64,000 bases of DNA, from positions 310,001 through 374,000 of the forward strand of contig NZ_JBKOPS010000001.1 of assembly GCF_047272945.1 (NCBI RefSeq), in the 5' to 3' direction. This stretch comes from Rubrolithibacter danxiaensis. Its GTDB lineage: Bacteria; Bacteroidota; Bacteroidia; Sphingobacteriales; Sphingobacteriaceae. Each line of letters begins with the position of its first letter. Within the stretch, counting starts at the first letter, position 1. Of this stretch, positions 35,022 through 43,857 are shown one piece after another. The translations under genes were made by a program, and so were the position numbers. The notes beneath the pieces were generated by a model. It was not told where the DNA came from and ran no database searches. It saw only the letters and a program-made list of their open reading frames with translations.

Positions 35022-36218
35022 TTATTTTTTCCAATCAAAGAAGAAATTACTGCCTTTACCCAATACCGAATTTACGGAAATAGTTCCACCTTGTTCCTCA
35101 ATGTACATTTTAACAATGTTCAATCCAATTCCGGTACTGTTTTCATTCTTCGATCCGCCCTTTGCTGTTTCAAACAGGTTAAAAATGATTTTCCTGTCTT
35201 CTTCTGCTACTCCGGGTCCGTTATCTTTAACATAAAACTCCCAGAACTTCCCTTTATCTTTTACACCGACATTGATTTTTATTTCAGGCTTATCATTAAA
35301 TTTAACGGCATTATTTATCAGATTCTGAAACACCTGCTGAAGCTTAAGGCGATTAGTTTTTAACACCGGCAACTTAGAATCAATTACTATTTCTACAGGT
35401 TTCGGCTTAAATACAAGTCGGGCAACTTCATTCACTAATAACTCGACGTCCGTTTCTTCTTCGGCCTGAGCCTGGTTCTGAACGGACTGATCCAATAAGG
35501 AGGCAATCATTTCTGAAGAATGAGCAGAAGTTTCCGACAATAATTCGAGGTATTGTTCCACTTCTTTTATACTGTTTATTCTTTCATCCGATTTTAATAA
35601 AGAGACCAGAGAACGTATTGATGTCAGGGGCGATTTAAGATCGTGAGCAACTACATACATGAAGCGCTCCAGGTGTTTGTTAACAAATTCCTTTTCTGCT
35701 ATTCGGTCTTTAAGCTCTTTTTGAGATAAATAAAGCTTTTCAAAAACATCTACTTTAGCCCGGGTAATGGCAACATGAAGCGGTTTAAATAAATAATCCA
35801 CAGCTCCTTCCTTAAAACCCTGCAAAATAAAGCGATCATCTTTATTAATGGCAGTAACAAAAATTATAGCAATGTCTTTGGTTTTTGGATTTAGGCGCAA
35901 CAACCTTGCAACTTCAAAACCATCCATCTCCGGCATTTGTATATCGAGCATTATTAAGCCGATTTCCTGTTCGGATGCTATTTTGAGTGCTTCCTGTCCA
36001 TTAGATGCTTTAATAAAAGTTCGGTTCTCCGTTTGCAGAAGCTGCTCCAGGCAAATCAGATTTTCCTCTATATCGTCAACTAAAAGAATAGTGAAGTTAT
36101 GTGCTTTACGTAAGAAAGATGACTCATCTGCTTTTGCTGCCTCTTCAGACCGGATTACCCGCAGTTGTGTGCCTGCAATTTCATCCCCGCTCCAGTTTAC
36201 TACCGTTTCTGCCCCCAT
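35022..36218 (-). CDS. Receiver-histidine kinase (REC-HisKA-HATPase), cytosolic
   Basis: 398 residues without membrane segments. The receiver comes first (about 42-160), with DD at 48-49 and phospho-acceptor Asp92 in IGLIMLDIQMPEMDGFEV and FVTA and FKPL. A coiled coil follows, then HisKA with His192 in MYVVAHDLKSPLTSIRSLVSLL. HATPase_c has N-box VFQNLINNAVKFND, VKDNGPGV and GIGLNIVKMYIEEQGG. In this order (REC before the kinase) the protein resembles kinases that are themselves controlled by an upstream phospho-donor. It is followed by the degenerate receiver. No DNA-binding partner is nearby. Confidence 0.92.
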   Translation of the reverse strand: MGAETVVNWSGDEIAGTQLRVIRSEEAAKADESSFLRKAHNFTILLVDDIEENLICLEQLLQTENRTFIKASNGQEALKIASEQEIGLIMLDIQMPEMDGFEVARLLRLNPKTKDIAIIFVTAINKDDRFILQGFKEGAVDYLFKPLHVAITRAKVDVFEKLYLSQKELKDRIAEKEFVNKHLERFMYVVAHDLKSPLTSIRSLVSLLKSDERINSIKEVEQYLELLSETSAHSSEMIASLLDQSVQNQAQAEEETDVELLVNEVARLVFKPKPVEIVIDSKLPVLKTNRLKLQQVFQNLINNAVKFNDKPEIKINVGVKDKGKFWEFYVKDNGPGVAEEDRKIIFNLFETAKGGSKNENSTGIGLNIVKMYIEEQGGTISVNSVLGKGSNFFFDWKK

Positions 36219-36393
36219 TAATACTCGAAAATTTTGCTTTTATACGCACATGGGGCCATAAAGTTGTGAAAGATAATTTCTGTTAACAAAGGTGTTACAC
36301 CGCTCATCATGTAGCGCATTACCCCCCTGCTCTAGAAAAACTTTTTGTGTGTTTACCAGTTTTATAACCACCTTATAACCAATAAAATTTGAT

Positions 36394-36597
36394 ATGAATA
36401 AATTTTTCAGGGCACTGATAGCCGGATACGGTGCTAAAAAACTTGGTGGCGGCTGTTTTTCAACCATCCTCATTTTTATTCTTATATATGTGGCTTTAGG
36501 TCAGTGCAATAAACAAACGGCACATGCTTCGGTAACGCATAAAAAACAAAGTACAGTTGTGATAAAACCAGCTGTCGCGAAAACAGAAAAGCATTAA
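36394..36597 (+). CDS. Small membrane protein, 67 residues
   Basis: Not recognised. Residues 20-36 (GCFSTILIFILIYVALGQC) are one hydrophobic segment after a glycine-rich N terminus (MNKFFRALIAGYGAKKLGG). The C-terminal 30 residues are basic and polar (HKKQSTVVIKPAVAKTEKH). ATG 36394 is preceded by an A/T-rich stretch. It is divergent from the REC-kinase and upstream of the PAS-kinase. The composition and position argue for a real gene; function unknown. Confidence 0.6.
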   Translation: MNKFFRALIAGYGAKKLGGGCFSTILIFILIYVALGQCNKQTAHASVTHKKQSTVVIKPAVAKTEKH

Positions 36598-36721
36598 AAA
36601 TACTAACAGGCACACTCTTGGCGATGTCAGATTAAGGATACCATAAAAATATTGATACCCTTTTCATGAGCAACATCAAATCCCAATTGTCTTAGTATAT
36701 TAGATGCCCAATAAATAAAAA

Positions 36722-38539
36722 ATGCCCGTAAATAATCCGTTTCTGCAACCACATAATATTATTGAAAACCTGCCGATAGCTACTGCCCTTTTCGAAGGCA
36801 TTGAAATGAAGCTGGTTTCTGTAAACGAGGCGATGCTTAAACTTTGGGGCAGGGAAAAGAGCATAACCGGTAGCCGCCTTCTGGATTTTATGCCTGAACT
36901 GAAAGAACAAAAGTTTCCGGGCTTACTAAAAGAAGTGTACGAAACCGGCAACCCTCATTACGAGTACGATGCAGCCGTTTATATACAGGTTGAAGGTGCA
37001 CTGAAAGAAATCTTTATGGATTATACTTATAATGCTTTAAAAGATTCATCAGGCAATATTTATGGTATTCTGGTTACAGCTTTAGATGTTACAGAACGTA
37101 TACTGTCTAAAAAGAAGCTTCAGGAGTCTGAACAGAATTTCAGAAATTTAGTACTTCATGCACCGGTTGCCATGTGTGTTTTAAAAGGCCCGCGTCTGCA
37201 GGTTGAAATTGCGAACGAACGTATCTTTGAATTGTGGGGTAAAAAACCCGAAGAGGTAACGCACAAACCTATATTTGAAGGTTTACCGGAGGCCAGGGAA
37301 CAAGGACTGGAAGAAATTCTACAGCATGTTTATACCACAGGAAATCGTTTTATTGCAGACGAGCGCCCTGTAAATTTGCTGCGAAACGGTAAAATTGAAA
37401 CTACCTATATCAATTTTGTTTATGAAGCTTTATATGAAACAGATGAAAAAATAACAGGCGTTATGGCTGTAGCTGTTGAAGTTACAGACCAGGTAGAAGC
37501 CCGTCATAAAGTAGAAGAAGCAGAAGAACGGGCCCGCCTCGCGATTGAAGCTGCTGATGTAGGAACTTTTGATTTAAACCTTGAAAGCCACGAGATGATC
37601 ACTTCTGCACGGCTGGATACTATTTTTGGCATAGAAGAGCCAGCTGATCACCGCGATTATGTAGCAAAAGTCCATCCCGAGGATAAATCTGTAAGAGAAA
37701 AAGCACACGCAGAAGCGTTAAAAACCGGAAAGCTGTTTTATGAGGTCAGGTTGTTAACAGACAATAATAGCATAAAGTGGGTCCGGGCAGAAGGCAAAGT
37801 ACACTATGTTAGTTCAAAGCCGTCCCGAATGCTGGGTACAATGACAGATATTACAAGTGAAAAAAACATCCGGCAGCAAAAAGATGATTTTATAGGCATT
37901 GCCAGTCATGAGTTAAAAACACCAATGACCAGCCTTAAAGCTTCTTTACAATTGCTAACCAGAAATTTAAAAAACGAACTAACACCTGCGGCTGCCGCGC
38001 TGCTTAATCAAAGTAACAGCAGTTTGGCTAAATTAGGTAATCTGATAGAAGACCTGCTAAATGTTACCCGTATCAATGAAGGGCAGCTAAGTATTCATAA
38101 AACAAAGTTAAATGTTGCCAAACTTACTAACGGTTGTTGCAATCATATTAAATCCACAGGTTTTGATATCATTTATGAGGGAGACCTCGATTTGCAGATT
38201 TATGCGGATATGCTGCGTATCGAACAGGTACTGATTAATATGCTTAACAATGCTGTTAAATATGCACCCAATTCAAAAACGATTGTAGTAAAGGCCGAAA
38301 AACTACCTGGATTTGTAAAAATCTCAGTTATAGATAGAGGACCGGGCATACCAACCGACAAGATTCCTCACATTTTCGAAAGATATTACCAGGCAGATAA
38401 TAAAGGTGTGCAGTTTGCCGGTCTCGGACTTGGACTCTATATCTCTGCACAAATAATTAACAGACACGGCGGTAAAATAGGTGTTGGCAGCGAACCCGGC
38501 AAAGGAAGCACCTTCTGGTTCACGATTCCCGAAGAGTAA
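36722..38539 (+). CDS. PAS-domain histidine kinase, cytosolic
   Basis: 605 residues, no transmembrane segment. Three PAS/PAC repeats: about 10-130 (PIATALFEGIEMKLVSVNEAMLKLWG), 140-255 (NFRNLVLHAPVAMCVLKGPRLQVEIANERIFELWG, near-duplicate in style of the first) and 270-380 (GTFDLNLESHEMITSARLDTIFGIEEP, ...HPEDK, RAEGKV). HisKA follows with His396 in IGIASHELKTPMTSLKASL, then HATPase_c with NMLNNAVKYAPN, DRGPGIPTDKI and GLGLGLYISAQIINRHGG. The kinase core closely resembles that of the protein at 13006-16386. It should sense a soluble or redox cue; its receiver partner is not adjacent. Confidence 0.92.
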   Translation: MPVNNPFLQPHNIIENLPIATALFEGIEMKLVSVNEAMLKLWGREKSITGSRLLDFMPELKEQKFPGLLKEVYETGNPHYEYDAAVYIQVEGALKEIFMDYTYNALKDSSGNIYGILVTALDVTERILSKKKLQESEQNFRNLVLHAPVAMCVLKGPRLQVEIANERIFELWGKKPEEVTHKPIFEGLPEAREQGLEEILQHVYTTGNRFIADERPVNLLRNGKIETTYINFVYEALYETDEKITGVMAVAVEVTDQVEARHKVEEAEERARLAIEAADVGTFDLNLESHEMITSARLDTIFGIEEPADHRDYVAKVHPEDKSVREKAHAEALKTGKLFYEVRLLTDNNSIKWVRAEGKVHYVSSKPSRMLGTMTDITSEKNIRQQKDDFIGIASHELKTPMTSLKASLQLLTRNLKNELTPAAAALLNQSNSSLAKLGNLIEDLLNVTRINEGQLSIHKTKLNVAKLTNGCCNHIKSTGFDIIYEGDLDLQIYADMLRIEQVLINMLNNAVKYAPNSKTIVVKAEKLPGFVKISVIDRGPGIPTDKIPHIFERYYQADNKGVQFAGLGLGLYISAQIINRHGGKIGVGSEPGKGSTFWFTIPEE

Positions 38540-38585
38540 GAATCAATCTGTATTGCACCGCCGAGAATTTGCAGATACTTGCATC

Positions 38586-39125
38586 TTACCAGGAAACCTC
38601 AAATAGATGATCGTCTTCTTCACGGATACCCTTCTCATTGGGTTCTATTGTAACTGCCATCGGAAAACCCGGAGCTTCTTTGTATTTTCTGAGAAGGCTT
38701 ATTAAAACACCCCTTTGAAATTCTGCCGGATAAGGCATTTTACATTTCATTTGTGCCCGCTTCTTTTTGTCGTCATAAAAGAGCACTTCGCAATAGCCCG
38801 CATCACCGTTTCGATGATTTGCCTGGTATATTTGATTTACCGCCATCAGTGCCGTCTGCAGGTTATCAAACTGGTAGGGAAATGATTCGGTTACAAGCTT
38901 ACCCAGGGTAAAAAGAGTAAAAGGCCCATACTTTTTTAACACCTCCTGCAGCGTATCCAGAAATTTTTGAAGCAGGTACCAGTCCTGGGTTCTTATATCG
39001 CTAATCCCATGCTCGCCCAACAGCTTTTTCACAACCTCAGAATAATTTGGCATTCCTTCTGCTACCGGCTTTAAAATCCGACCACTTACCTCGGCTATGG
39101 ACGAATATGATCGGAACAGCGACAT
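38586..39125 (-). CDS. Uncharacterised protein, 179 residues
   Basis: Not recognised with confidence. Soluble, alpha/beta, no signal peptide. The N-terminal half is helical (YSEVVKKLLGEHGISDIRTQDWYLLQKFLDTLQEVLKKYG). The middle has FTLFTLGKLVTESFPYQFDNLQTALMAVNQIYQANHRNGDAGYCEVLFYD, and the end is FQRGVLISLLRKYKEAPGFPMAVTIEP. The arrangement of a helical bundle followed by a small beta ligand-like domain with Asn-His-Arg and a final anti-parallel pair recalls V4R/heme-NO-like sensory folds, but this is a weak impression. It lies between two sensor kinases and may be a stand-alone sensor for one of them. Confidence 0.6.
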   Translation of the reverse strand: MSLFRSYSSIAEVSGRILKPVAEGMPNYSEVVKKLLGEHGISDIRTQDWYLLQKFLDTLQEVLKKYGPFTLFTLGKLVTESFPYQFDNLQTALMAVNQIYQANHRNGDAGYCEVLFYDDKKKRAQMKCKMPYPAEFQRGVLISLLRKYKEAPGFPMAVTIEPNEKGIREEDDHLFEVSW

Positions 39126-39372
39126 CTAAAAAATAAATAATGCAAGCTCAAAAAAGGTTTTAGCACAGCATCCAAAAACTAAAATAATTATACTGCAACA
39201 TCAGTTTCTTTTGTATCTTTCAATTGTTCCATTATTTCCATTCATTCTGAACCTTCTTGTCAAACAATTCGTAAAAGTTTGAATGAAGCAATATGAAGAA
39301 CTTATATTTTTAATATAACCTTACATCTTCCAATTATTAAAACGATTCTATTGATAGCTAATATTTGACACT

Positions 39373-41190
39373 GTGTTTCTTTTCTCGCTGCCAAAACAGT
39401 ATTTTCAATTTGTTACTGACAGAGTTACCAAACAGGATGCAGATCCGATAAATCAGGCACGCATTAAAATGCTGGTTTTCGGCTTATCCGTAAACCTGTT
39501 CTTTGCCGGACTTTCTGTTATAATTTACCTTATTTCGGGGCCTTATCTTCAATTTATACGGTCGTTAATTGTTTTTACCGTAGGCGGTATTCTCTTTATT
39601 TCGGTTTTAAAGTGGCCAATCTGGCGGCAGGTTTCTCACACACTAATGGCGCTGTTAACAGTGCTTATCTGGTCTAATATTTTTATTTATGTACAGGGAA
39701 CAAATATTCCCACTTTACAATTCGTCTTTATAATTATTGTTTATACGTTTTATGTACATGGTTTACGGTGGGGAGTTTTTTATGCCCTCGCCAATATTCT
39801 GCCTATATTCATTTATACACTGCTTGGAGGAAAAGATTATTTCTCTTTCAATATTCAACCTCAGGTAATTAATAAACCGGCTTATATACTGGTACTTTGT
39901 TATAACTTTTCGTTAATAATTTTCCTGCATTATCATTTTTTTAAGGCTTTTATTAAGAATATCTCAAAATTAACCCGTGCAGGCGAAGAGCTTAAAGAAC
40001 TGAATAGCCGTTTACAGCATACGATGACTGATCTGGAAAAATCATCCAATGCAAAAATTGATTTTCTGTCTGCAATGTCTCACGAACTCCGTACACCTTT
40101 AAACGGCGTTATTGGCTTATCGAACGTTTTATTATTGCACCAACCCCGAGAGGATCAGAAAGAAAACCTGGGCATTCTGAAATTCTCCGCTGAAAATTTA
40201 CTTGCCTTAATTAATGATATCCTCGACTTTAATAAATTGGAATCAGGAAAGATTGAATTGGAAGCAATTCCGTTTAATCTTTCGCAGCTGCTAAACAATA
40301 TCTGTGGCGGCCTCAGGATAAGGGCAGATGAAAAAGATCTTAATCTGAGCCTCGTAATTGATCCGGAATTAAAAAACACCACTGTTTTTGGCGATCCCAC
40401 CCGGCTAACACAGGTGTTAGTTAATTTAATTAACAACGCAATCAAATTCACAGAAACCGGATCAGTTACTGTAAAGGCCGCGGTTGTGAAACGAGATCAG
40501 TCTGAACTAACCGTTGATTTTTTTATAGAAGATACGGGAATTGGAATTGAAACAACGGCGCTGGAAACAATCTTCGACCCTTTTACGCAGGCATCTAAAA
40601 GTATAAACAGAAAATTTGGAGGAACGGGATTAGGGTTGTCTATTGTTAAGGGTATTTTGGAAAAGATGGACTCGAAAATTAACCTGAGAAGCGTTTCAGG
40701 GCAAGGCACGACCTTTTACTTTACTGTTTCTTTTGGATATAAGCCCGAAGTGGATTCTGAAAAAGACAGGGAGGCTGTTACAGAACTTTCAAAACCATTA
40801 AACTTCTTAAAAGTACTGGTTGCCGAGGATAACCCGATTAATGTTTTGGTAATTAAAAAGCTTTTTTCCACATGGAACATTTCTCCGTTATTTGCCGGTA
40901 ACGGACGTGAAGCAATTGATGTACTTCTGTCGGAAGATTTTGACATGATTTTAATGGATTTGCACATGCCTGAAATGGACGGCTTCGAAGCAGCGGTTGA
41001 GATCAGGCAATTACAGGATAAGCAAAAGTCAGAAATTCCGATTATTGCGCTTACTGCATCTGTTTCTGAAGATATAAAAGAAAAAGTAAAAGCCTGCGGA
41101 ATGAACGATTATCTTTCAAAACCCTTTAACCCGGATGACCTGAAAGAAAAGTTAGCATTGTATTCGGTGGTTGAAAACTATTCGATCTAA
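39373..41190 (+). CDS. Hybrid histidine kinase with multi-pass membrane domain and C-terminal receiver
   Basis: 605 residues. The start is GTG 39373, since no ATG lies between it and the first membrane segment. About six transmembrane helices occupy residues 30-205 (VFGLSVNLFFAGLSVIIYLI, FIFVTVGGILFISVL-type, TLQFVFIIIVYTFYVHGL, YILVLCYNFSLIIFLHYHFF). HisKA has His237 in SAMSHELRTPLNGVIGLS. HATPase_c has NLINNAIKFTE, DTGIGIETTAL and GGTGLGLSIVKGILEKM. The receiver has Asp529 in MILMDLHMPEMDGFEA and SKPFNPDDL. It is an ArcB/BarA-style hybrid without a histidine phosphotransfer domain, so a separate Hpt protein or receiver must complete the relay. Confidence 0.92.
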   Translation: MFLFSLPKQYFQFVTDRVTKQDADPINQARIKMLVFGLSVNLFFAGLSVIIYLISGPYLQFIRSLIVFTVGGILFISVLKWPIWRQVSHTLMALLTVLIWSNIFIYVQGTNIPTLQFVFIIIVYTFYVHGLRWGVFYALANILPIFIYTLLGGKDYFSFNIQPQVINKPAYILVLCYNFSLIIFLHYHFFKAFIKNISKLTRAGEELKELNSRLQHTMTDLEKSSNAKIDFLSAMSHELRTPLNGVIGLSNVLLLHQPREDQKENLGILKFSAENLLALINDILDFNKLESGKIELEAIPFNLSQLLNNICGGLRIRADEKDLNLSLVIDPELKNTTVFGDPTRLTQVLVNLINNAIKFTETGSVTVKAAVVKRDQSELTVDFFIEDTGIGIETTALETIFDPFTQASKSINRKFGGTGLGLSIVKGILEKMDSKINLRSVSGQGTTFYFTVSFGYKPEVDSEKDREAVTELSKPLNFLKVLVAEDNPINVLVIKKLFSTWNISPLFAGNGREAIDVLLSEDFDMILMDLHMPEMDGFEAAVEIRQLQDKQKSEIPIIALTASVSEDIKEKVKACGMNDYLSKPFNPDDLKEKLALYSVVENYSI

Positions 41191-41238
41191 CAGTTTACCG
41201 GCATTGGTTCACTAAATAACAACAAAAACGTATTACAG

Positions 41239-41270
41239 AACGAAGTCCGATAGTTATATCGGACTTCGTT
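41239..41270. terminator. Bidirectional terminator between the hybrid kinase and the fucose operon
   Basis: Perfect 14-bp stem AACGAAGTCCGATA (41239-41252) / TATCGGACTTCGTT (41257-41270) with loop GTTA. It sits between convergent genes ending at 41190 and 41318, with A-rich sequence on the left and T-rich on the right. Confidence 0.82.
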
Positions 41271-41317
41271 TAAGTGTTTTGAGTCAGCAAAGTTCAACTG
41301 CCGGATCTCTGTTTATT

Positions 41318-42976
41318 CTATAGTGAAACACCGCGCTTCCACGGAATAAAATCATTTTGCCCGTGCCTTACTGCAGCAACTTCTGTTTCTCCGCTGGCTA
41401 CCGCAATTACATAATCCAATATCCTTTCTCCGGCTTGTTGAATTGTTTCTTCGCCTTCTATAATAGTTCCGGTATTTAAATCAATTATATCATGCATCTT
41501 ATTAAAAAGGGCAGTGTTGGTTGCCAGTTTTATAACCGGAGCTACCGGATTTCCGGTCGGCGTTCCTAAACCGGTTGTAAACAGAACAACATTCGCCCCG
41601 GCTGCTACCTCTGCCGTTGTTGACTCTACATCATTGCCCGGAGTACAAAGTAAATTAAGGCCTGCCTTTGTTACTTTCTCAGGATAATCCAACACATCAG
41701 TAACAGGTGAAGTTCCGCCTTTTTTAGCAGCACCTGCAGATTTTATAGCGTCTGTTATCAGTCCGTCTTTAATATTCCCCGGTGATGGATTCATATAAAA
41801 GCCTGAACCTACGGCCTCTGCCCTGTCGCTGTAGGCTTTAACAAGTTCAGAAAAACGCTCCGCTTTTTCAGTATCAACACAACGGTCGATCAGGTTCTGT
41901 TCTACGCCGCATAACTCTGGAAATTCTGATAATATAACAGACCCTCCCAGTGCAACCAGCAGATCGGATGTGTACCCAATAGCAGGATTTGCAGATATAC
42001 CTGAAAAGCCGTCAGACCCGCCGCATTCTAAGCCAATACACAATTTACTTAATGGCTGAGGAGTACGCTGGCCTTTGTTTGCTTGTATCAGTCCGGCAAA
42101 AGTTTGTTTTAAAGCTTCTGTAAGCATGACAGATTCTTTCCCAACCGTTTGCTGATCTAAAATATAAAGCGGCTTATCAAAATTCGGAGACCGTTTGCTG
42201 ATCTCCTCTTTCAGCATACTTACCTGTGCATGCTGGCAGCCCAGGCTAAGCACCGTTGCACCCGCAACATTCGGATGTGTGATATAGCCAGCTAATAAAC
42301 CGCATAAAGCCTGCGCATCCTGGCGTGTTCCTCCGCAACCGCCTGCATGTGTTAAAAACTTTATTCCGTCAATATTCGGAAATAAGCGGTTATTTCGGTT
42401 TGATGTGTTATTCACCTCCGTTTGCAGATCAGCAGCCAGAATCTGCTCTACATCAAAACCCGACTTGTATAGTTCAATTAATTGGCGGCCCTGATTGTGG
42501 TAGATCTTATTCCGGCCATACCCCAGCTGGTCGGTCAGTGTTTCCTCCAAAACATCCAGATTCCTGTTCTCACAAAAAACCATGGGAATAACGATCCAGT
42601 AATTGGCTGTTCCTGCACTTCCATCCGAGCGGAGGTAGCCATTAAAAGTTTTGTTCTCCCATTTTGAAACATCCGGCTTTATCCAATCTGTATTTCTGCT
42701 GCCCGTAGAAAAATTGTTAGCAGCATGCTTAACATTATTGATGCTTAACAATCCTCCTGCCGGGATATCCGTTTGTGTTTTCCCAACCAAAACTCCGTAC
42801 ATAATTACATCATCGCCTTTTAACAGATCTGAAGATGCGAATTTATGCTTGGCAGGTATAGGATCTTTGATAAGATAAGTTTCGTTACCGAGGGTCAGGT
42901 TTTCGCCTGCGGCAATATCCGTAAGAGCAACCACGGCATTATCTGCAGGATGTATTTTTACAATTCTTGTTTTCAT
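41318..42976 (-). CDS. UxaA-family (altronate dehydratase-like) sugar-acid dehydratase
   Basis: 552 residues: a SAF domain (1-85) fused to the UxaA body. Seen: YWIVIPMVFCENRN, IDGIKFLTHAGGCGGTRQDAQALCGLLAGYITHPNVAGATVLSLGCQH, LCIGLECGGSDGFSGISANPAIGYTSDLLVALGGSVILSEFPELCG and LLCTPGNDVESTTAEVAAGANVVLFTTGLGTPTGNPVAPVIK. The conserved Cys and His residues hold the iron/Fe-S centre. It is the last gene of the fucose operon, 12 bp after the SDR. No enolase-type L-fuconate dehydratase is present, so this enzyme is the likely L-fuconate (and D-arabinonate) dehydratase giving the 2-keto-3-deoxy acid. This substrate is inference from context. Confidence 0.88.
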   Translation of the reverse strand: MKTRIVKIHPADNAVVALTDIAAGENLTLGNETYLIKDPIPAKHKFASSDLLKGDDVIMYGVLVGKTQTDIPAGGLLSINNVKHAANNFSTGSRNTDWIKPDVSKWENKTFNGYLRSDGSAGTANYWIVIPMVFCENRNLDVLEETLTDQLGYGRNKIYHNQGRQLIELYKSGFDVEQILAADLQTEVNNTSNRNNRLFPNIDGIKFLTHAGGCGGTRQDAQALCGLLAGYITHPNVAGATVLSLGCQHAQVSMLKEEISKRSPNFDKPLYILDQQTVGKESVMLTEALKQTFAGLIQANKGQRTPQPLSKLCIGLECGGSDGFSGISANPAIGYTSDLLVALGGSVILSEFPELCGVEQNLIDRCVDTEKAERFSELVKAYSDRAEAVGSGFYMNPSPGNIKDGLITDAIKSAGAAKKGGTSPVTDVLDYPEKVTKAGLNLLCTPGNDVESTTAEVAAGANVVLFTTGLGTPTGNPVAPVIKLATNTALFNKMHDIIDLNTGTIIEGEETIQQAGERILDYVIAVASGETEVAAVRHGQNDFIPWKRGVSL

Positions 42977-42988
42977 TTCTTAATAAAT

Positions 42989-43780
42989 TTAACGTGCATT
43001 GGCTAAAGCACGATCCAGGTGGACATAGCCACCATCAACATAAATTAACTGTCCGGTGGTATGGCTGGAGACATTTGACAATAAGAATACCGCCATATTT
43101 GCTATTTCCTCCGCTGTTGTCATCCGGTTTTCGAGCGGAATCTTAGCAGTAATTTCTTTTAGCTTTTCCTCGGGGTTAGCGAGTGAAGATATCCATTTTT
43201 CATATAAAGGAGTCCAGCATTCTGCAACTACAATTGCGTTTACACGAATACCATATTTTAACAGTTCTACTGCCCATTCGCGTGTAAGGGCATTTCGGCC
43301 ACCGTTTGCCGCCGCATAAGCTGAAGTTCCGCCCTGCCCGGTATCGGCCGTTTTTGAATTTATATTTACTATCGCTCCTTTAGATTCTTTTAAAGCAGGC
43401 AAGGCATAATGAGCCATTAAATAATAATGCACTACATTCTTATGGAGCGAAGACATAAAACCTTCATAGCTTCCGTGTTCAAGGCCTACGCCATCATTTA
43501 CTCCGGCATTATTCACTAATCCGTCTATACGGCCGTATTTTTTGAGAATTGCTTTTACCGCTTTTTCCGATTCTTCAGGAATTGTAAGCTCTGCCTGTAC
43601 CTGGAATCCCCGGCCTCCGGACGCTGTTATTTCTGAAAGTGTGTTTTCATTATCCTCTCTGTTCCGGCCAACAATTACCGGGATTGCACCCTCGGAAGCA
43701 AGTGTTTTAACAATACCGGCACCAATACCTTTGGCTCCCCCTGTTACGATAATAATTTTATCTTTTAAGTGTAAATCCAT
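42989..43780 (-). CDS. SDR oxidoreductase, probable L-fucose dehydrogenase
   Basis: 263 residues. Rossmann motif TGGAKGIGAGI (13-23), NNAGVNDGVG, and Ser142 in IVNINSKTADTGQGG. The usual YxxxK is Tyr155-Ala-Ala-Ala-Asn159: the Lys is replaced by Asn. A long signature GGRNALTREWAVELLKYGIRVNAIVVAECWTPLYEKWI and the C-terminal GQLIYVDGGYVHLDR fit the L-fucose dehydrogenase group as I know it. It would oxidise L-fucose C1 to L-fucono-lactone with NAD(P)+. It is followed by the UxaA-like dehydratase at 12 bp and preceded by the lactonase (77-bp gap). The Asn is a real departure from classical SDR chemistry; see findings. Confidence 0.83.
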   Translation of the reverse strand: MDLHLKDKIIIVTGGAKGIGAGIVKTLASEGAIPVIVGRNREDNENTLSEITASGGRGFQVQAELTIPEESEKAVKAILKKYGRIDGLVNNAGVNDGVGLEHGSYEGFMSSLHKNVVHYYLMAHYALPALKESKGAIVNINSKTADTGQGGTSAYAAANGGRNALTREWAVELLKYGIRVNAIVVAECWTPLYEKWISSLANPEEKLKEITAKIPLENRMTTAEEIANMAVFLLSNVSSHTTGQLIYVDGGYVHLDRALANAR

Positions 43781-43857
43781 TACTACATCTTTTTATGTTT
43801 TTTTCTTTTACCGGATGCTCTCCTTCAACGCATTCGGAATGACAAAGTATTTTAATT

